Shown: in pieces, positions 1 through 6,928 of the stretch | Layout of the letters: each line of letters begins with the position of its first letter | How positions within the stretch are numbered: position 1 is the stretch's first letter | Origin: DATGYC01 sp035298385 | GTDB lineage: Bacteria; Bacillota; Sulfobacillia; Symbiobacteriales; Symbiobacteriaceae | Direction: 5' to 3' | DNA length: 22,754 nt | Assembly (NCBI GenBank): GCA_035298385.1 | Contig: DATGYC010000394.1 | Location: forward strand, 1 to 22,754 | Notes under the pieces: generated by a model | Seen by the model: only the letters and a program-made list of their open reading frames with translations | What the model was told of the DNA's origin: nothing | The model's database searches: none | Translations under genes and position numbers: made by a program

Positions 1-50
1 GCTGCAACGAAATCTGCTGCAAGATGGCCGCACAGAGCGTCGACGCGTAG
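1..50 (+). CDS. 3' end of an unidentified upstream gene (partial)
   Basis: Reading from base 3 there is an open frame of 15 codons ending in TAG at 48-50, giving a tail CNEICCKMAAQSVDA. Most third positions are G or C, as in the real genes of the window, and a strong hairpin terminator begins 12 bases downstream. That is what one expects of the end of a plus-strand gene. The three cysteines in the first six residues are notable, but the fragment is too short to identify. It could also be chance reading, because only about 50 bases are available. Confidence 0.35.
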   Translation, partial: CNEICCKMAAQSVDA

Positions 51-61
51 AAATGTCAGGA

Positions 62-94
62 AAAGACCCGGCCAGCCATGCTGACCGGGTCTTT
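62..94. terminator. Bidirectional intrinsic terminator
   Basis: A 10-bp perfect stem (AAAGACCCGG with CCGGGTCTTT) is extended by an inner CAGC/GCTG stem around a 3-base loop. T-rich tails leave it on both strands, TTTT on the minus side and TCTTTC on the plus side. It sits between the stop of the SPOCS gene at 103 and the stop of the putative plus-strand gene at 50, so it probably ends both convergent transcripts. Confidence 0.8.
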
Positions 95-102
95 CGCAGC
101 GT

Positions 103-1113
103 TTACTTCCGCTGCTTATGTGTGCCCGAAAGGGCGGTGGGAACGACGCAGTTCGGATTGACCCATGTAAACGGCGCCGGCAGGCGCTTCATTTGGCGTT
201 GGACGGATCGTGGCGCAGCCGGAGCTGGTCGGTGACCTGTTTCGTCCTGCACGAAGACCGATTCCATAATCCGGGCGGGCGCCTCCTCCGGCACAGGCTC
301 CGAGGCTAGGGCGGGCGCCTCCTCCGGCACAGGCACATCAGCCAGGGCGGGCGCCTCCTCCGGCAAAGGCACATCAGCCAGGGCGGGCGCCGCATCCAGC
401 ACAGACTCCGTCTCCCAGGCAGGTGGTTCATCCAGCAAGGGCTCCGTTGCCCAGGTGGGTGTCTCATCCGGCGAAGGCTCCGCAGCCAAGGCGGGTACCT
501 CATCCGGCACAGGCTCCGTCTCCCAGGCGGGCGGCTCATCCAGCATGGGCTCCGCACTTGCGGCGATGACCACCTCTGGCTGGACCTCCCGCCACACAGG
601 CTCCAGCGGTCGATACGGCGTCGGCTTTGGCCAACGCACCTCGACTGGCGTCAGCACGTTGACCGAGACGAAGAGTACACTCTCATCCAGTACTTGTGTG
701 ATCAGCCCATCTTGTGACAGAGCTACCGGCCTCGACTGTTCGCCGGAGACGTACGCATCCACTAGGGAGACCCTCATGCCGGGGTCGGCTCTCGGCGCTC
801 TAATCAAGGTCACAAAGCCGTAGTCCACCACCGCCATGCGAACGGTACCTGCGGCTGCCGCCACAAGGCCCTTGCAGGCGGAGACTGTACCGGGAGCGGG
901 GGGAACATCCCCGCTGTCCCGGGTGACAAAGAGGCACCGTGCCCGTAGCCTCCCGTTGAGGATCACTTTGTCCGGTGCCACATCAGCCTTGTCAACCAGC
1001 ACGGTCTTTCGCCACTCCAAGACCTCCAGGGCCGGCTCCGGCAGGGTCAGCCGTATGCAGACCAGCGGTTCGGCGAACCCCCAAGCGGCAACCAGCGGCA
1101 CGGCTGCAATCAT
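103..1113 (-). CDS. SPOCS/DUF3794-type spore-envelope protein with 12-residue Pro/Glu repeats
   Basis: 336 residues. Residues 1 to about 155 align by eye with the SPOCS-like domain of the two upstream paralogs: a KTVLVDK strand matching KTVIIDN, then KVILNGRLR matching KVIIDGRLR. The domain is more diverged here than in either neighbour. It is followed by eight tandem 12-residue repeats of the form (D/E)E-x-PA-x5-(V/L)P, and a basic C-terminus. No signal peptide or membrane segment is evident. SPOCS domains occur in spore coat and exosporium proteins of Firmicutes, so a structural coat role is inferred. The ATG at 1113 was preferred over a GTG at 1128 because GGAGG lies 8 bases before the ATG, while the GTG has no ribosome binding site. 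It is probably co-transcribed with the paralog ending at 1192. Confidence 0.75.
   Translation of the reverse strand: MIAAVPLVAAWGFAEPLVCIRLTLPEPALEVLEWRKTVLVDKADVAPDKVILNGRLRARCLFVTRDSGDVPPAPGTVSACKGLVAAAAGTVRMAVVDYGFVTLIRAPRADPGMRVSLVDAYVSGEQSRPVALSQDGLITQVLDESVLFVSVNVLTPVEVRWPKPTPYRPLEPVWREVQPEVVIAASAEPMLDEPPAWETEPVPDEVPALAAEPSPDETPTWATEPLLDEPPAWETESVLDAAPALADVPLPEEAPALADVPVPEEAPALASEPVPEEAPARIMESVFVQDETGHRPAPAAPRSVQRQMKRLPAPFTWVNPNCVVPTALSGTHKQRK
253..540 (-). repeat. Eight tandem 36-bp coding repeats
   Basis: Eight consecutive in-frame 36-bp units encode 12-residue repeats such as EEAPALADVPVP and DEPPAWETEPVP. Units 5 to 7 are nearly identical at the DNA level, while the outer units have diverged. 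Every unit is a multiple of three and strongly acidic and proline-rich, so unit number can change without breaking the frame. Confidence 0.9.
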
Positions 1114-1142
1114 CAGGGAGACCTCCACAAAGCGTAAGTAGG

Positions 1143-1170
1143 CCCTCGGGGCCGTGAAGGCGCCCGAGGG
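1143..1170 (-). terminator. Hairpin after the middle SPOCS gene, weak terminator
   Basis: CCCTCGGG pairs with CCCGAGGG, with a short GCC/GGC inner stem. On the minus strand the exit sequence is CCTACTTACGC, which has no real T run, so read-through into the downstream SPOCS gene is likely. Confidence 0.45.
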
Positions 1171-1191
1171 AAGATCTAGCGTTTCAGGAGA

Positions 1192-1947
1192 CTAGATCAT
1201 GGGCTGGGCTGCAGCAGGCGTGATCTGAATCTGGTTGTCCGAAGCGCCTGCGGAGGGCGCACTTTGCAGCGGGATGGTCGACGGGATGCCGGGGTTGATG
1301 ACGCCCGGGAAGATGAGTGTCGGGCCAATCCAGGTGCCGGGGAGCAGACCGGGCCGGGCGGACGGAATCGTCCCGTTGCCACCAGGGAAGAAGCCGGTTG
1401 ACCGGCGGTCGCCACAGAGCAGTTCCGCCGAGGTCGGGATCGGGGTGGGGGGCGTGCCGGCGGGGAAGACGCGGGTGGCCGCATCCCGGATGACCTTGAC
1501 GCAGAGGAAGACGATCGACTTGTCGATCAGGTTCGTGAAGCCGCCCGTGGCCAAAATACCGGCTGCCTCTTCCTTCTCGCCCTCGACGAAGGCCTCCAGA
1601 ACGATGCACGTATCACCGGGCTCGGCGCCAGCCACGGGGATCATCGCCGTGAATGCAATATCGACGTCCTGGGCAACGAGGGCACCGGTGATGGTACCAA
1701 CGACGCCGCCACAGCCCTGAACGGAGCCTGGCTGCGGGAAACCGGTGGTACCTTGCTTGAACGCGATATCCTTGCGGAGCCGACCGTCGATGATGACCTT
1801 ACCAATGACAACCGTGCAGTTGTCGATGATGACAGTCTTCTGGATCTCCTTGATCTCGACGGCGCCGCCTGGAAGGGTCAGATTGTTGCAGAGCAGTTCC
1901 TGGGCGGTACCCGCTCCAATGACCTGGGCCAGTTCAAATAGCGCCAA
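1192..1947 (-). CDS. SPOCS/DUF3794 domain spore-envelope protein (short-linker paralog)
   Basis: 251 residues. Residues 1-155 form the SPOCS-like domain (motifs EIKEIQKTVIIDNC, KVIIDGRLRKDI, FVEGEKEE, DKSIVFLCVKVIR). A 25-residue Pro/Thr linker leads to a C-terminal module at 181-243 (RRSTGFFPG, then PGLLPG-W-GPTLIF-GV-NPGIP, ending DNQIQIT). Both parts are closely matched in the upstream paralog, so the two arose by duplication. The start is TTG at 1947, supported by AGGAGG 8 bases upstream; no ATG is near. A sigma-K-like promoter sits about 50 bases upstream. A structural role in the spore coat or exosporium is inferred from the domain family and the promoter type. No catalytic motif was seen. 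Confidence 0.82.
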   Translation of the reverse strand: MALFELAQVIGAGTAQELLCNNLTLPGGAVEIKEIQKTVIIDNCTVVIGKVIIDGRLRKDIAFKQGTTGFPQPGSVQGCGGVVGTITGALVAQDVDIAFTAMIPVAGAEPGDTCIVLEAFVEGEKEEAAGILATGGFTNLIDKSIVFLCVKVIRDAATRVFPAGTPPTPIPTSAELLCGDRRSTGFFPGGNGTIPSARPGLLPGTWIGPTLIFPGVINPGIPSTIPLQSAPSAGASDNQIQITPAAAQPMI

Positions 1948-1996
1948 CGTGGGTGCCTCCTATTTGCAGATGGCTCCTGATTGCGGAGCTATTTTC

Positions 1997-2022
1997 AAGG
2001 TATGCACGTCTGCCCAATCGGT
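1997..2022 (-). promoter_or_regulatory. Sigma-K-like promoter of the middle SPOCS gene
   Basis: On the minus strand AC (2022-2021) is followed by 16 bases and then GCATACCTTG, matching the B. subtilis sigma-K pattern AC-N16/17-CATANNNT. The inferred start lies about 43 bases before the TTG codon. The paralogous gene upstream has the same arrangement with nearly the same -10 element. Confidence 0.6.
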
Positions 2023-2058
2023 TCTGGTCAAGCGGTTATGTAAGCTGAAAAAGCGGAG

Positions 2059-2092
2059 CCCCGGCTTGGGAAGTGGCGTTCCCGAGCCGGGG
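2059..2092 (-). terminator. Intrinsic terminator of the first SPOCS gene
   Basis: CCCCGGCTTGGGAA pairs with TTCCCGAGCCGGGG (14 positions, one G-T type mismatch) around a 6-base loop. On the minus strand it is followed within 6 bases by TTTTT. Confidence 0.85.
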
Positions 2093-2110
2093 TTCCTGCT
2101 CACGGCGGGC

Positions 2111-3067
2111 CTAGCAATCCCTCTTCGTGCTCAAGCCGGTGATCTGAATCTGATTGTCCTGAGCGGTTGCTGAGGGGACGTTAGCAGGCGGGAGCAACGT
2201 CGGGATACCCGGGTTGAGCACGCCCTGGAAGACGAGGGTGGGACCGACCCAGCTACCCGGAATTAGACCGGGCTGGGCGGTCGGGATCTTGCCGGGGAAG
2301 AACCCGGTGGAACGGCGGGGCGGACAGAGGTCGGTGTCAGTCTTGTGACGCTTTCTGTCCTGGGGCTTGCGGTGCTTGCTGGGTGGCCGCTTATGGGGAC
2401 GGCGCTTCCGGTCATGGTCACAGTCGTGATCGTCGTCCTCTCTGGAGCTGTCGGAGTGGTCGCTACCAGAGCAGTCGGCACTGCCGCTATGGTCCTGGTA
2501 GCCGCACGCGCGAACGCTCTCGCTGCAGTCAGATAGGTATTGGTCATCATCCCACTCATCGGAGCTGTCGCTGGAGTCATCATCGTCCAGGTCGGCGATC
2601 GCACTACGGATCACCTTCACGCAGAGGAAGACGATCGACTTGTCGACCAGGGCCGTGAAGGTTCCGGCGGCATTGATGTTGGCTGGCTCTTCCTTCTCGC
2701 CCTCTACAAAGGCATGAATCACCACGCACCGGTCACCCGGCTTAGCCCCCCTGACAGGGATCAGCGCCGTGAATGCGATCTCAACGTCCAGATCGAGAAT
2801 CGGTCCCGGGATGGTACCCAGTAGACCCGAGCACCCCTGGACCGTACCCGGAATCGGGAATCCGGTGGAGGCGTTCTTATACATGATGTCCTTGCGAAGC
2901 CGGCCGTCGATGATGACCTTGTCGAAAACGACTCGACAATTGTCGATGATCACCGTCTTGCGGATCTCCTTGATCTCCTCCACCGTGTTCGTGAACGCCA
3001 CCGTCTGGCAGATAAGCTCCTCAACCGAACCCGACCCGATCACTCGATCGACCTCGAAACGTGACAT
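2111..3067 (-). CDS. SPOCS/DUF3794 domain spore-envelope protein with charged Ser/Asp/His-Arg/Lys linker
   Basis: 318 residues. Residues 1-155 are the SPOCS-like domain (EEIKEIRKTVIIDNC, KVIIDGRLRKDI, FVEGEKEE, DKSIVFLCVKVIR). Residues 161-250 are a low-complexity insert. Its first half is very acidic and rich in Ser, Asp, His and Cys; the second half is strongly basic (RKRRPHKRPPSKHRK). Residues 251-310 repeat the RRSTGFFPG...NPGIP...DNQIQIT module of the neighbouring paralog, so the insert is the main difference between them. The start is ATG at 3067, with GGGAGG 7 bases upstream. A further 30 in-frame codons upstream would run through the promoter and lack a binding site. A sigma-K-like promoter at 3115-3141 and a strong terminator at 2059 indicate its own transcript. 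A coat or exosporium structural role is inferred. Confidence 0.82.
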   Translation of the reverse strand: MSRFEVDRVIGSGSVEELICQTVAFTNTVEEIKEIRKTVIIDNCRVVFDKVIIDGRLRKDIMYKNASTGFPIPGTVQGCSGLLGTIPGPILDLDVEIAFTALIPVRGAKPGDRCVVIHAFVEGEKEEPANINAAGTFTALVDKSIVFLCVKVIRSAIADLDDDDSSDSSDEWDDDQYLSDCSESVRACGYQDHSGSADCSGSDHSDSSREDDDHDCDHDRKRRPHKRPPSKHRKPQDRKRHKTDTDLCPPRRSTGFFPGKIPTAQPGLIPGSWVGPTLVFQGVLNPGIPTLLPPANVPSATAQDNQIQITGLSTKRDC

Positions 3068-3114
3068 GCCGTGCCCTCCCCGTGAAACGGAGCGGTTAAT
3101 CCAGGACCCTTGCC

Positions 3115-3141
3115 AACGTATGCAGCACCGCTTGTCATAGT
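3115..3141 (-). promoter_or_regulatory. Sigma-K-like promoter of the first SPOCS gene
   Basis: On the minus strand AC (3141-3140), 17 bases, then GCATACGTTG matches AC-N16/17-CATANNNT. The -10 shares TGCATACNTTG with the promoter of the next paralog. The inferred 5' leader is about 40 bases. Confidence 0.6.
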
Positions 3142-3197
3142 TGTTATGTGAACGCAACCCGATCGCCGGTCATAGGTTGGACCGGGGGGTGCCCGGC

Positions 3198-3911
3198 TTG
3201 AACCATGAATACCAAGGCATGTTTGGACCGGTCATTGTGCGTGAGTTCCCGGGGATGCGGGCTCTGTACCTCGGCACCATGCTCCAGGGTGGCATGATCC
3301 TCGGCGCCCCGTATACGTGTACCTCCCGGGTGCTACGTGCCTTTCATCTAATCAGATCCCTGCGTCCAACGCTGCCCGGCTCGGTCCTGATCATCGGGCT
3401 GGGCGCCGGGGAACTGCCCCGCTCCTTCTGGGGTACCTATCCGGACGTGCGCATCACGGTGGCCGAGATCGATTCCGTCATTGCCGACGTCGCCATCCGG
3501 CACTTCGACCTGCCGCAGGATGAGCGGTTGGCGGTGGTGGTCGGGGACGGCGAGGCGATCCTACAGGATGCACCTGACCGTTATGATCTGATCATCCTCG
3601 ACGCTAACGCTGGGGATGCGGGGCTGCCGCCCCAGTTCCGCGAGAGGGCGTTCCTTGACCTGGCCAGGGCCCGGCTCAACCCGGGCGGTATGCTGGCGGC
3701 CAACGTCATCGGTGCCCTCACGGGCCCGGGGAGCGACGGTGTCCGCCAGTTCTTGACTCATGCCGAGGCGAACTTTCCCGAGCGCTACCGGCTCACGTTC
3801 GGCGCCCCGCCCGAGGCCACTCAAAACATCGTCGTCTTCTTCGGTGACCAGGAGCCACTGCCCGTAGAGCGCATTCCTACGGCAGACGGAATCGAGCTCA
3901 TACTTGGATAG
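3198..3911 (+). CDS. Spermidine-synthase-like class I methyltransferase-fold protein
   Basis: About 237 residues. Seen in the sequence: a Rossmann nucleotide-binding motif VLIIGLGAGELPRSF, then VAEIDSVI with its acidic residue, GDGEAIL, and YDLIILDAN, in the order and spacing of the SpeE/spermine-synthase family. The polyamine-specific DxxDP-type signature after the last strand is replaced by DANAGDAGLPP. It therefore more likely belongs to the broad SpeE-like group of unassigned function than to a true polyamine synthase. The start is uncertain: TTG at 3198 has GGGGGG 8 bases upstream, GTG at 3189 has a poorer site, TTG at 3141 has none, and ATG at 3219 would remove part of the conserved N-terminal strand. 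It is divergent from the spore genes and ends in a strong hairpin. Confidence 0.75.
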   Translation: MNHEYQGMFGPVIVREFPGMRALYLGTMLQGGMILGAPYTCTSRVLRAFHLIRSLRPTLPGSVLIIGLGAGELPRSFWGTYPDVRITVAEIDSVIADVAIRHFDLPQDERLAVVVGDGEAILQDAPDRYDLIILDANAGDAGLPPQFRERAFLDLARARLNPGGMLAANVIGALTGPGSDGVRQFLTHAEANFPERYRLTFGAPPEATQNIVVFFGDQEPLPVERIPTADGIELILG

Positions 3912-3914
3912 TAA

Positions 3915-3943
3915 GGGGGGACGGCGCACTGAGCCGTCCCCCC
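3915..3943 (+). terminator. Strong hairpin after the SpeE-like gene
   Basis: GGGGGGACGGC pairs perfectly with GCCGTCCCCCC around a 7-base loop, 4 bases after the stop codon. There is no T run (GCCATATGCG follows), so termination may be inefficient or factor-assisted. The remaining 160 bases to dltD hold no gene and no convincing promoter that I could recognise. Confidence 0.6.
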
Positions 3944-4107
3944 GCCATATGCGTGGCCGGTACGTGTGAACAGACCATCGGATGGACTAAGAGTCTATGC
4001 TTCCATTTACCAATTCGGGAACATGGCAAATCCAGCAGGAATCGATTAAGGTCTCTCGAAATACCGATGGTGCCGTTCATACTTTCGTAACACTCTGAGG
4101 TGGTTGG

Positions 4108-5343
4108 ATGCTGCCGGCCCCAGCAAACGGTGCAGAAAAGAGGGCATCCGCCCCCCGACGAAGCCCCCAGTTACGGGCTCTTGCTGTCGCTCTGCTCACC
4201 TTACTCCTGTCGCTCCCAGCCGCCTTGATCGTGATTCGTTCGTGGACGGAGCCCTACCGTCCGCGCCTCGCTACCACGGGAGCGGATGAAGTGGTCAAGG
4301 GCCTCTCGGTCATCCGAACGGCACTGAACAGCCCCGACGAGCTCCTCCTCTTCGGCTCCTCTGAGCTTACCTTCCAGGACGAATACCATCCTGCCCGTCT
4401 CTTCCAGGCAAAGCCGACGGGCTTCACCACCGTTGTCGTGGGCAGCGGCTACCGGCAGAGCCTCAATAACGTCATGGCTCTCGGCGCCCTTGGCGGAGAC
4501 CTAAAGGGGAAGAAGCTGGTCTGCTTTCTTTCGCCCACATGGTTCGAAAAGCCGATCGCCGACAAAGCCTTCCAAAAGAACTTCTCCCTCCTGCAGACCT
4601 ACGAGACAATCTTCTCGCCGGATCTCACCTGGGCGCTCAAGCATCGCATAGCCGAGCGACTTCTCTCCTTGGGCGCCCCCGCCACGGATGACGGCCTTCT
4701 CCGTGCCGCCATGCAGGCGATCGTTGCCGACAGCCCTGCTCGCTACCACGCGCTCTGGCCGTTCGGGCGTGCGGCCATCTCGGCCTATCGGGCAAAAGAT
4801 GAGGTCCAACTCGCTCAGTTGCTCAGCGCCAAGTCGCTGAAGCCAGTCCCCGCTCCGCGGCCCCAGACGATCGACTGGAAGGGACTCGACCAGAAGGCGA
4901 AGCAAGAGGCCGCCGTTAAGACAACCTCCAACCGCTTCGGGATCTATGATGATTACTACCTGAAGTATGTCGCGAACCGGATCGAGAAGGTGAAGGATTC
5001 GGGCCAGGGCGAACGCTGGCTCGATTCGTCGGAGTGGGAGGACCTACGCCTCCAGCTTGATCTGTTACGGGAAGTAGAGGCGAAGCCACTCTTCATCTCG
5101 ATCCCGGTCCTCGGGCCGTGGTATGACTTCAAGGGCCACCCTAGCTCTGACCGCCAGGCTTACTACCAACAGGTGAAGAGTATGGTGGAACAGGCTGGCT
5201 TCCCCGTGGTGGATCTTGGCTACGGTGAGTATGAGCCGGGGTTTATGCGGGACCCGTGGCATCCCGGTTGGAAGGGAGGGGTTGCCATTGCTAGAGCGAT
5301 CGATCAGTACTATCACGACGGCCTATCAAGCGCTGATCACTAG
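4108..5343 (+). CDS. dltD: DltD, teichoic acid D-alanyl transfer protein
   Basis: 411 residues. An N-terminal membrane anchor at about residues 23-44 is followed by an extracytoplasmic SGNH-hydrolase-like domain. The nucleophile motif LFGSSEL is at 82-87. The C-terminal catalytic block MRDPWHPGWKGG puts Asp382 and His385 in the D-x-x-H positions expected of DltD. The family acts outside the membrane and is needed for moving D-alanine onto lipoteichoic and wall teichoic acids. The ATG at 4108 has GAGGTGG just upstream. It is the first gene of the operon here, whereas dltD is usually last in Bacillus-type operons. The 3' end overlaps dltX by 56 bases. Confidence 0.93.
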   Translation: MLPAPANGAEKRASAPRRSPQLRALAVALLTLLLSLPAALIVIRSWTEPYRPRLATTGADEVVKGLSVIRTALNSPDELLLFGSSELTFQDEYHPARLFQAKPTGFTTVVVGSGYRQSLNNVMALGALGGDLKGKKLVCFLSPTWFEKPIADKAFQKNFSLLQTYETIFSPDLTWALKHRIAERLLSLGAPATDDGLLRAAMQAIVADSPARYHALWPFGRAAISAYRAKDEVQLAQLLSAKSLKPVPAPRPQTIDWKGLDQKAKQEAAVKTTSNRFGIYDDYYLKYVANRIEKVKDSGQGERWLDSSEWEDLRLQLDLLREVEAKPLFISIPVLGPWYDFKGHPSSDRQAYYQQVKSMVEQAGFPVVDLGYGEYEPGFMRDPWHPGWKGGVAIARAIDQYYHDGLSSADH

Positions 5344-5449
5344 GACTAGCGTACGGATCGGCTACTACCTCCTGATCTGCTTGGCACTCCTTCTGCTCTT
5401 CGCCTTTGGACAAGAGAGTGGCGCCCAGTTTATCTATACCAACTTCTAA
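5288..5449 (+). CDS. dltX: DltX, small membrane protein of the D-alanylation pathway
   Basis: 53 residues, one membrane helix (residues about 24-38) and the C-terminus AQFIYTNF. That tail matches the conserved FIYNEF-like ending that defines DltX, a peptide that links DltB and DltD in the D-alanyl transfer step. The start is TTG at 5288, not the ATG at 5216 deep inside dltD: GGGAGGGG lies 6 bases before the TTG, and the resulting length fits the family (about 45-50 residues). The gene overlaps the end of dltD by 56 bases, in a different frame, so the two are probably translationally coupled. dltA begins 21 bases after its stop. It is easily missed by gene callers because of its size, TTG start and overlap. 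Confidence 0.87.
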   Translation: MLERSISTITTAYQALITRTSVRIGYYLLICLALLLLFAFGQESGAQFIYTNF

Positions 5450-5470
5450 TTCCATGAAAAGAGGGCGACC

Positions 5471-6928
5471 ATGCGGATCCTGGAACGAATCGCAGCCAGA
5501 GCGCTCGCGACTCCTGACCATCTGGTCCACCGGAGCGGCGACCAAAGCCTGACTTATGGGGACCTGTGGTACCGCTCCGAGCGCCTCGCTGCGCTCCTGA
5601 CGGCAGACCTGGCGGCAGATGGGCGCCCCATCGCCGTGCGCGGTCACAAGGAGCCAGCGATGCTGATCGCCTTCCTCGCCGCTGTGAAGGCCGGTCACCC
5701 CTATATCCCGATCGATCGCTCGATGCCGGAGGAGCGAGCCCAGCGGATCATCACGGCATCAGATGCGCTGGTGCTAGAGGCTGAGGCCTTGCCCGAGGTG
5801 CCGAGTGATCTTCAAGCGCCGTCCCCTGCACGCTGGGTACAGGGAGAGCAACCCTTTTATATTATCTACACCTCTGGAAGCACAGGTGAGCCGAAGGGGG
5901 TTCAGGTCTCGGCGGATTGCCTGGAGAGTTTCGTCGCCTGGATGCTGAGCGAGCAGCCAATCCGGGAGGCGGAGGAGGTCTTCTTAAACCAGGCGCCCTT
6001 CTCCTTCGACCTCTCCGTCATGGATCTCTACCTGGCATTGGCGACAGGGAGCACCCTCTTCAGCCTGGAGAAGGCCACCTTCGAGAACCCCCGCCGGCTC
6101 TTTCCGGCCCTGGTAGAGAGCGGCATCACAGCCTGGGTCTCCACCCCCAGTTTCGCGATGATCTGTCTGGCTGAACAGAGCTTTACCAGCGAGATGCTGC
6201 CATCGCTCCAGCGCTTTCTCTTCTGCGGGGAGAGGCTCCCGGCGGATTGCGCAGCGCGACTGCTGGAGCGCTTTCCATCGGCCGAGGTTTGGAACACGTA
6301 TGGGCCGACGGAAGCGACGGTCGCCACGACCTCCGTCCGGATCACCAGAGAGATCCTGGACCGGTACAACCCGCTGCCGGTGGGCCGTCCCAAGCCTGAC
6401 GCCCGCATCCTGCTCATGCAAGAGGGACAGCCCGTGCCTGAAGGCGAGCGCGGTGAAATCGTCATCGCTGGACCGAACGTCGCCCTCGGCTATCTGAACA
6501 ACCCCGCGCAGACAGAGCGGGCATTCTTCAGGCTGGACGGGCAGCGGGCCTACCGCACAGGAGATTGGGGACGGTATCAGGATGGGCTGCTCTTCTGGGA
6601 GGGGCGAATCGACTTCCAGGTTAAGTTACACGGCTATCGGATCGAGTTGGGCGACATCGAGACGCACTTGCGAGCCCTACCCGGAGTGGTAGATGCCGTC
6701 GTGCTCCCCGCTTTGAAAGAGGGCCGTACGGAATGGCTGGCCGCCTTTGTGATCCTGTCTGACCGTGGGGAGCAGTCGGACTTCGCCCTGGGCCAGACGC
6801 TCCGGCAGGAGCTGTCCACGCGGCTACCAGCCTACATGCTGCCGCGTAAGTGCTTCTTCCTGGAGTACTTCCCGATGACGTCGAACGGCAAGGTGGACCG
6901 ACGCATGCTGATGGAACGACTAGGATGA
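5471..6928 (+). CDS. dltA: DltA, D-alanine--carrier protein ligase
   Basis: 485 residues, the usual family length (about 500). It activates D-alanine with ATP as the adenylate and loads it onto the phosphopantetheine arm of DltC in the cytosol. Adenylation-domain motifs are in order: P-loop YTSGSTGEPKG at 133-143, FSFDLSVMDLY at 177-187, NTYGPTEATV at 275-284, TGDWGR, GRIDFQVKLHGYRIEL, and the C-terminal catalytic lysine in SNGKVDR (Lys474). The lack of condensation or carrier domains and its position between dltX and dltB rule out a peptide-synthetase module. GAGGG lies 5 bases upstream of the ATG. The stop overlaps the dltB start in ATGA. Confidence 0.96.
   Translation: MRILERIAARALATPDHLVHRSGDQSLTYGDLWYRSERLAALLTADLAADGRPIAVRGHKEPAMLIAFLAAVKAGHPYIPIDRSMPEERAQRIITASDALVLEAEALPEVPSDLQAPSPARWVQGEQPFYIIYTSGSTGEPKGVQVSADCLESFVAWMLSEQPIREAEEVFLNQAPFSFDLSVMDLYLALATGSTLFSLEKATFENPRRLFPALVESGITAWVSTPSFAMICLAEQSFTSEMLPSLQRFLFCGERLPADCAARLLERFPSAEVWNTYGPTEATVATTSVRITREILDRYNPLPVGRPKPDARILLMQEGQPVPEGERGEIVIAGPNVALGYLNNPAQTERAFFRLDGQRAYRTGDWGRYQDGLLFWEGRIDFQVKLHGYRIELGDIETHLRALPGVVDAVVLPALKEGRTEWLAAFVILSDRGEQSDFALGQTLRQELSTRLPAYMLPRKCFFLEYFPMTSNGKVDRRMLMERLG

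Noticed and set aside
253..540. CRISPR-like array
   Set aside because: The 36-bp units are contiguous without spacers, in frame, and code for 12-residue protein repeats.
3141..3197. TTG 3141 as start of the SpeE-like gene
   Set aside because: No ribosome binding site and it would overlap the -35 of the divergent sigma-K-like promoter; a start near 3189-3198 fits better.
3974..4071. 8-bp inverted repeat ACCATCGG ... CCGATGGT upstream of dltD, 82 bases apart
   Set aside because: In about 200 bases an 8-bp match of this kind is not improbable, and the arms do not flank a promoter or binding site.
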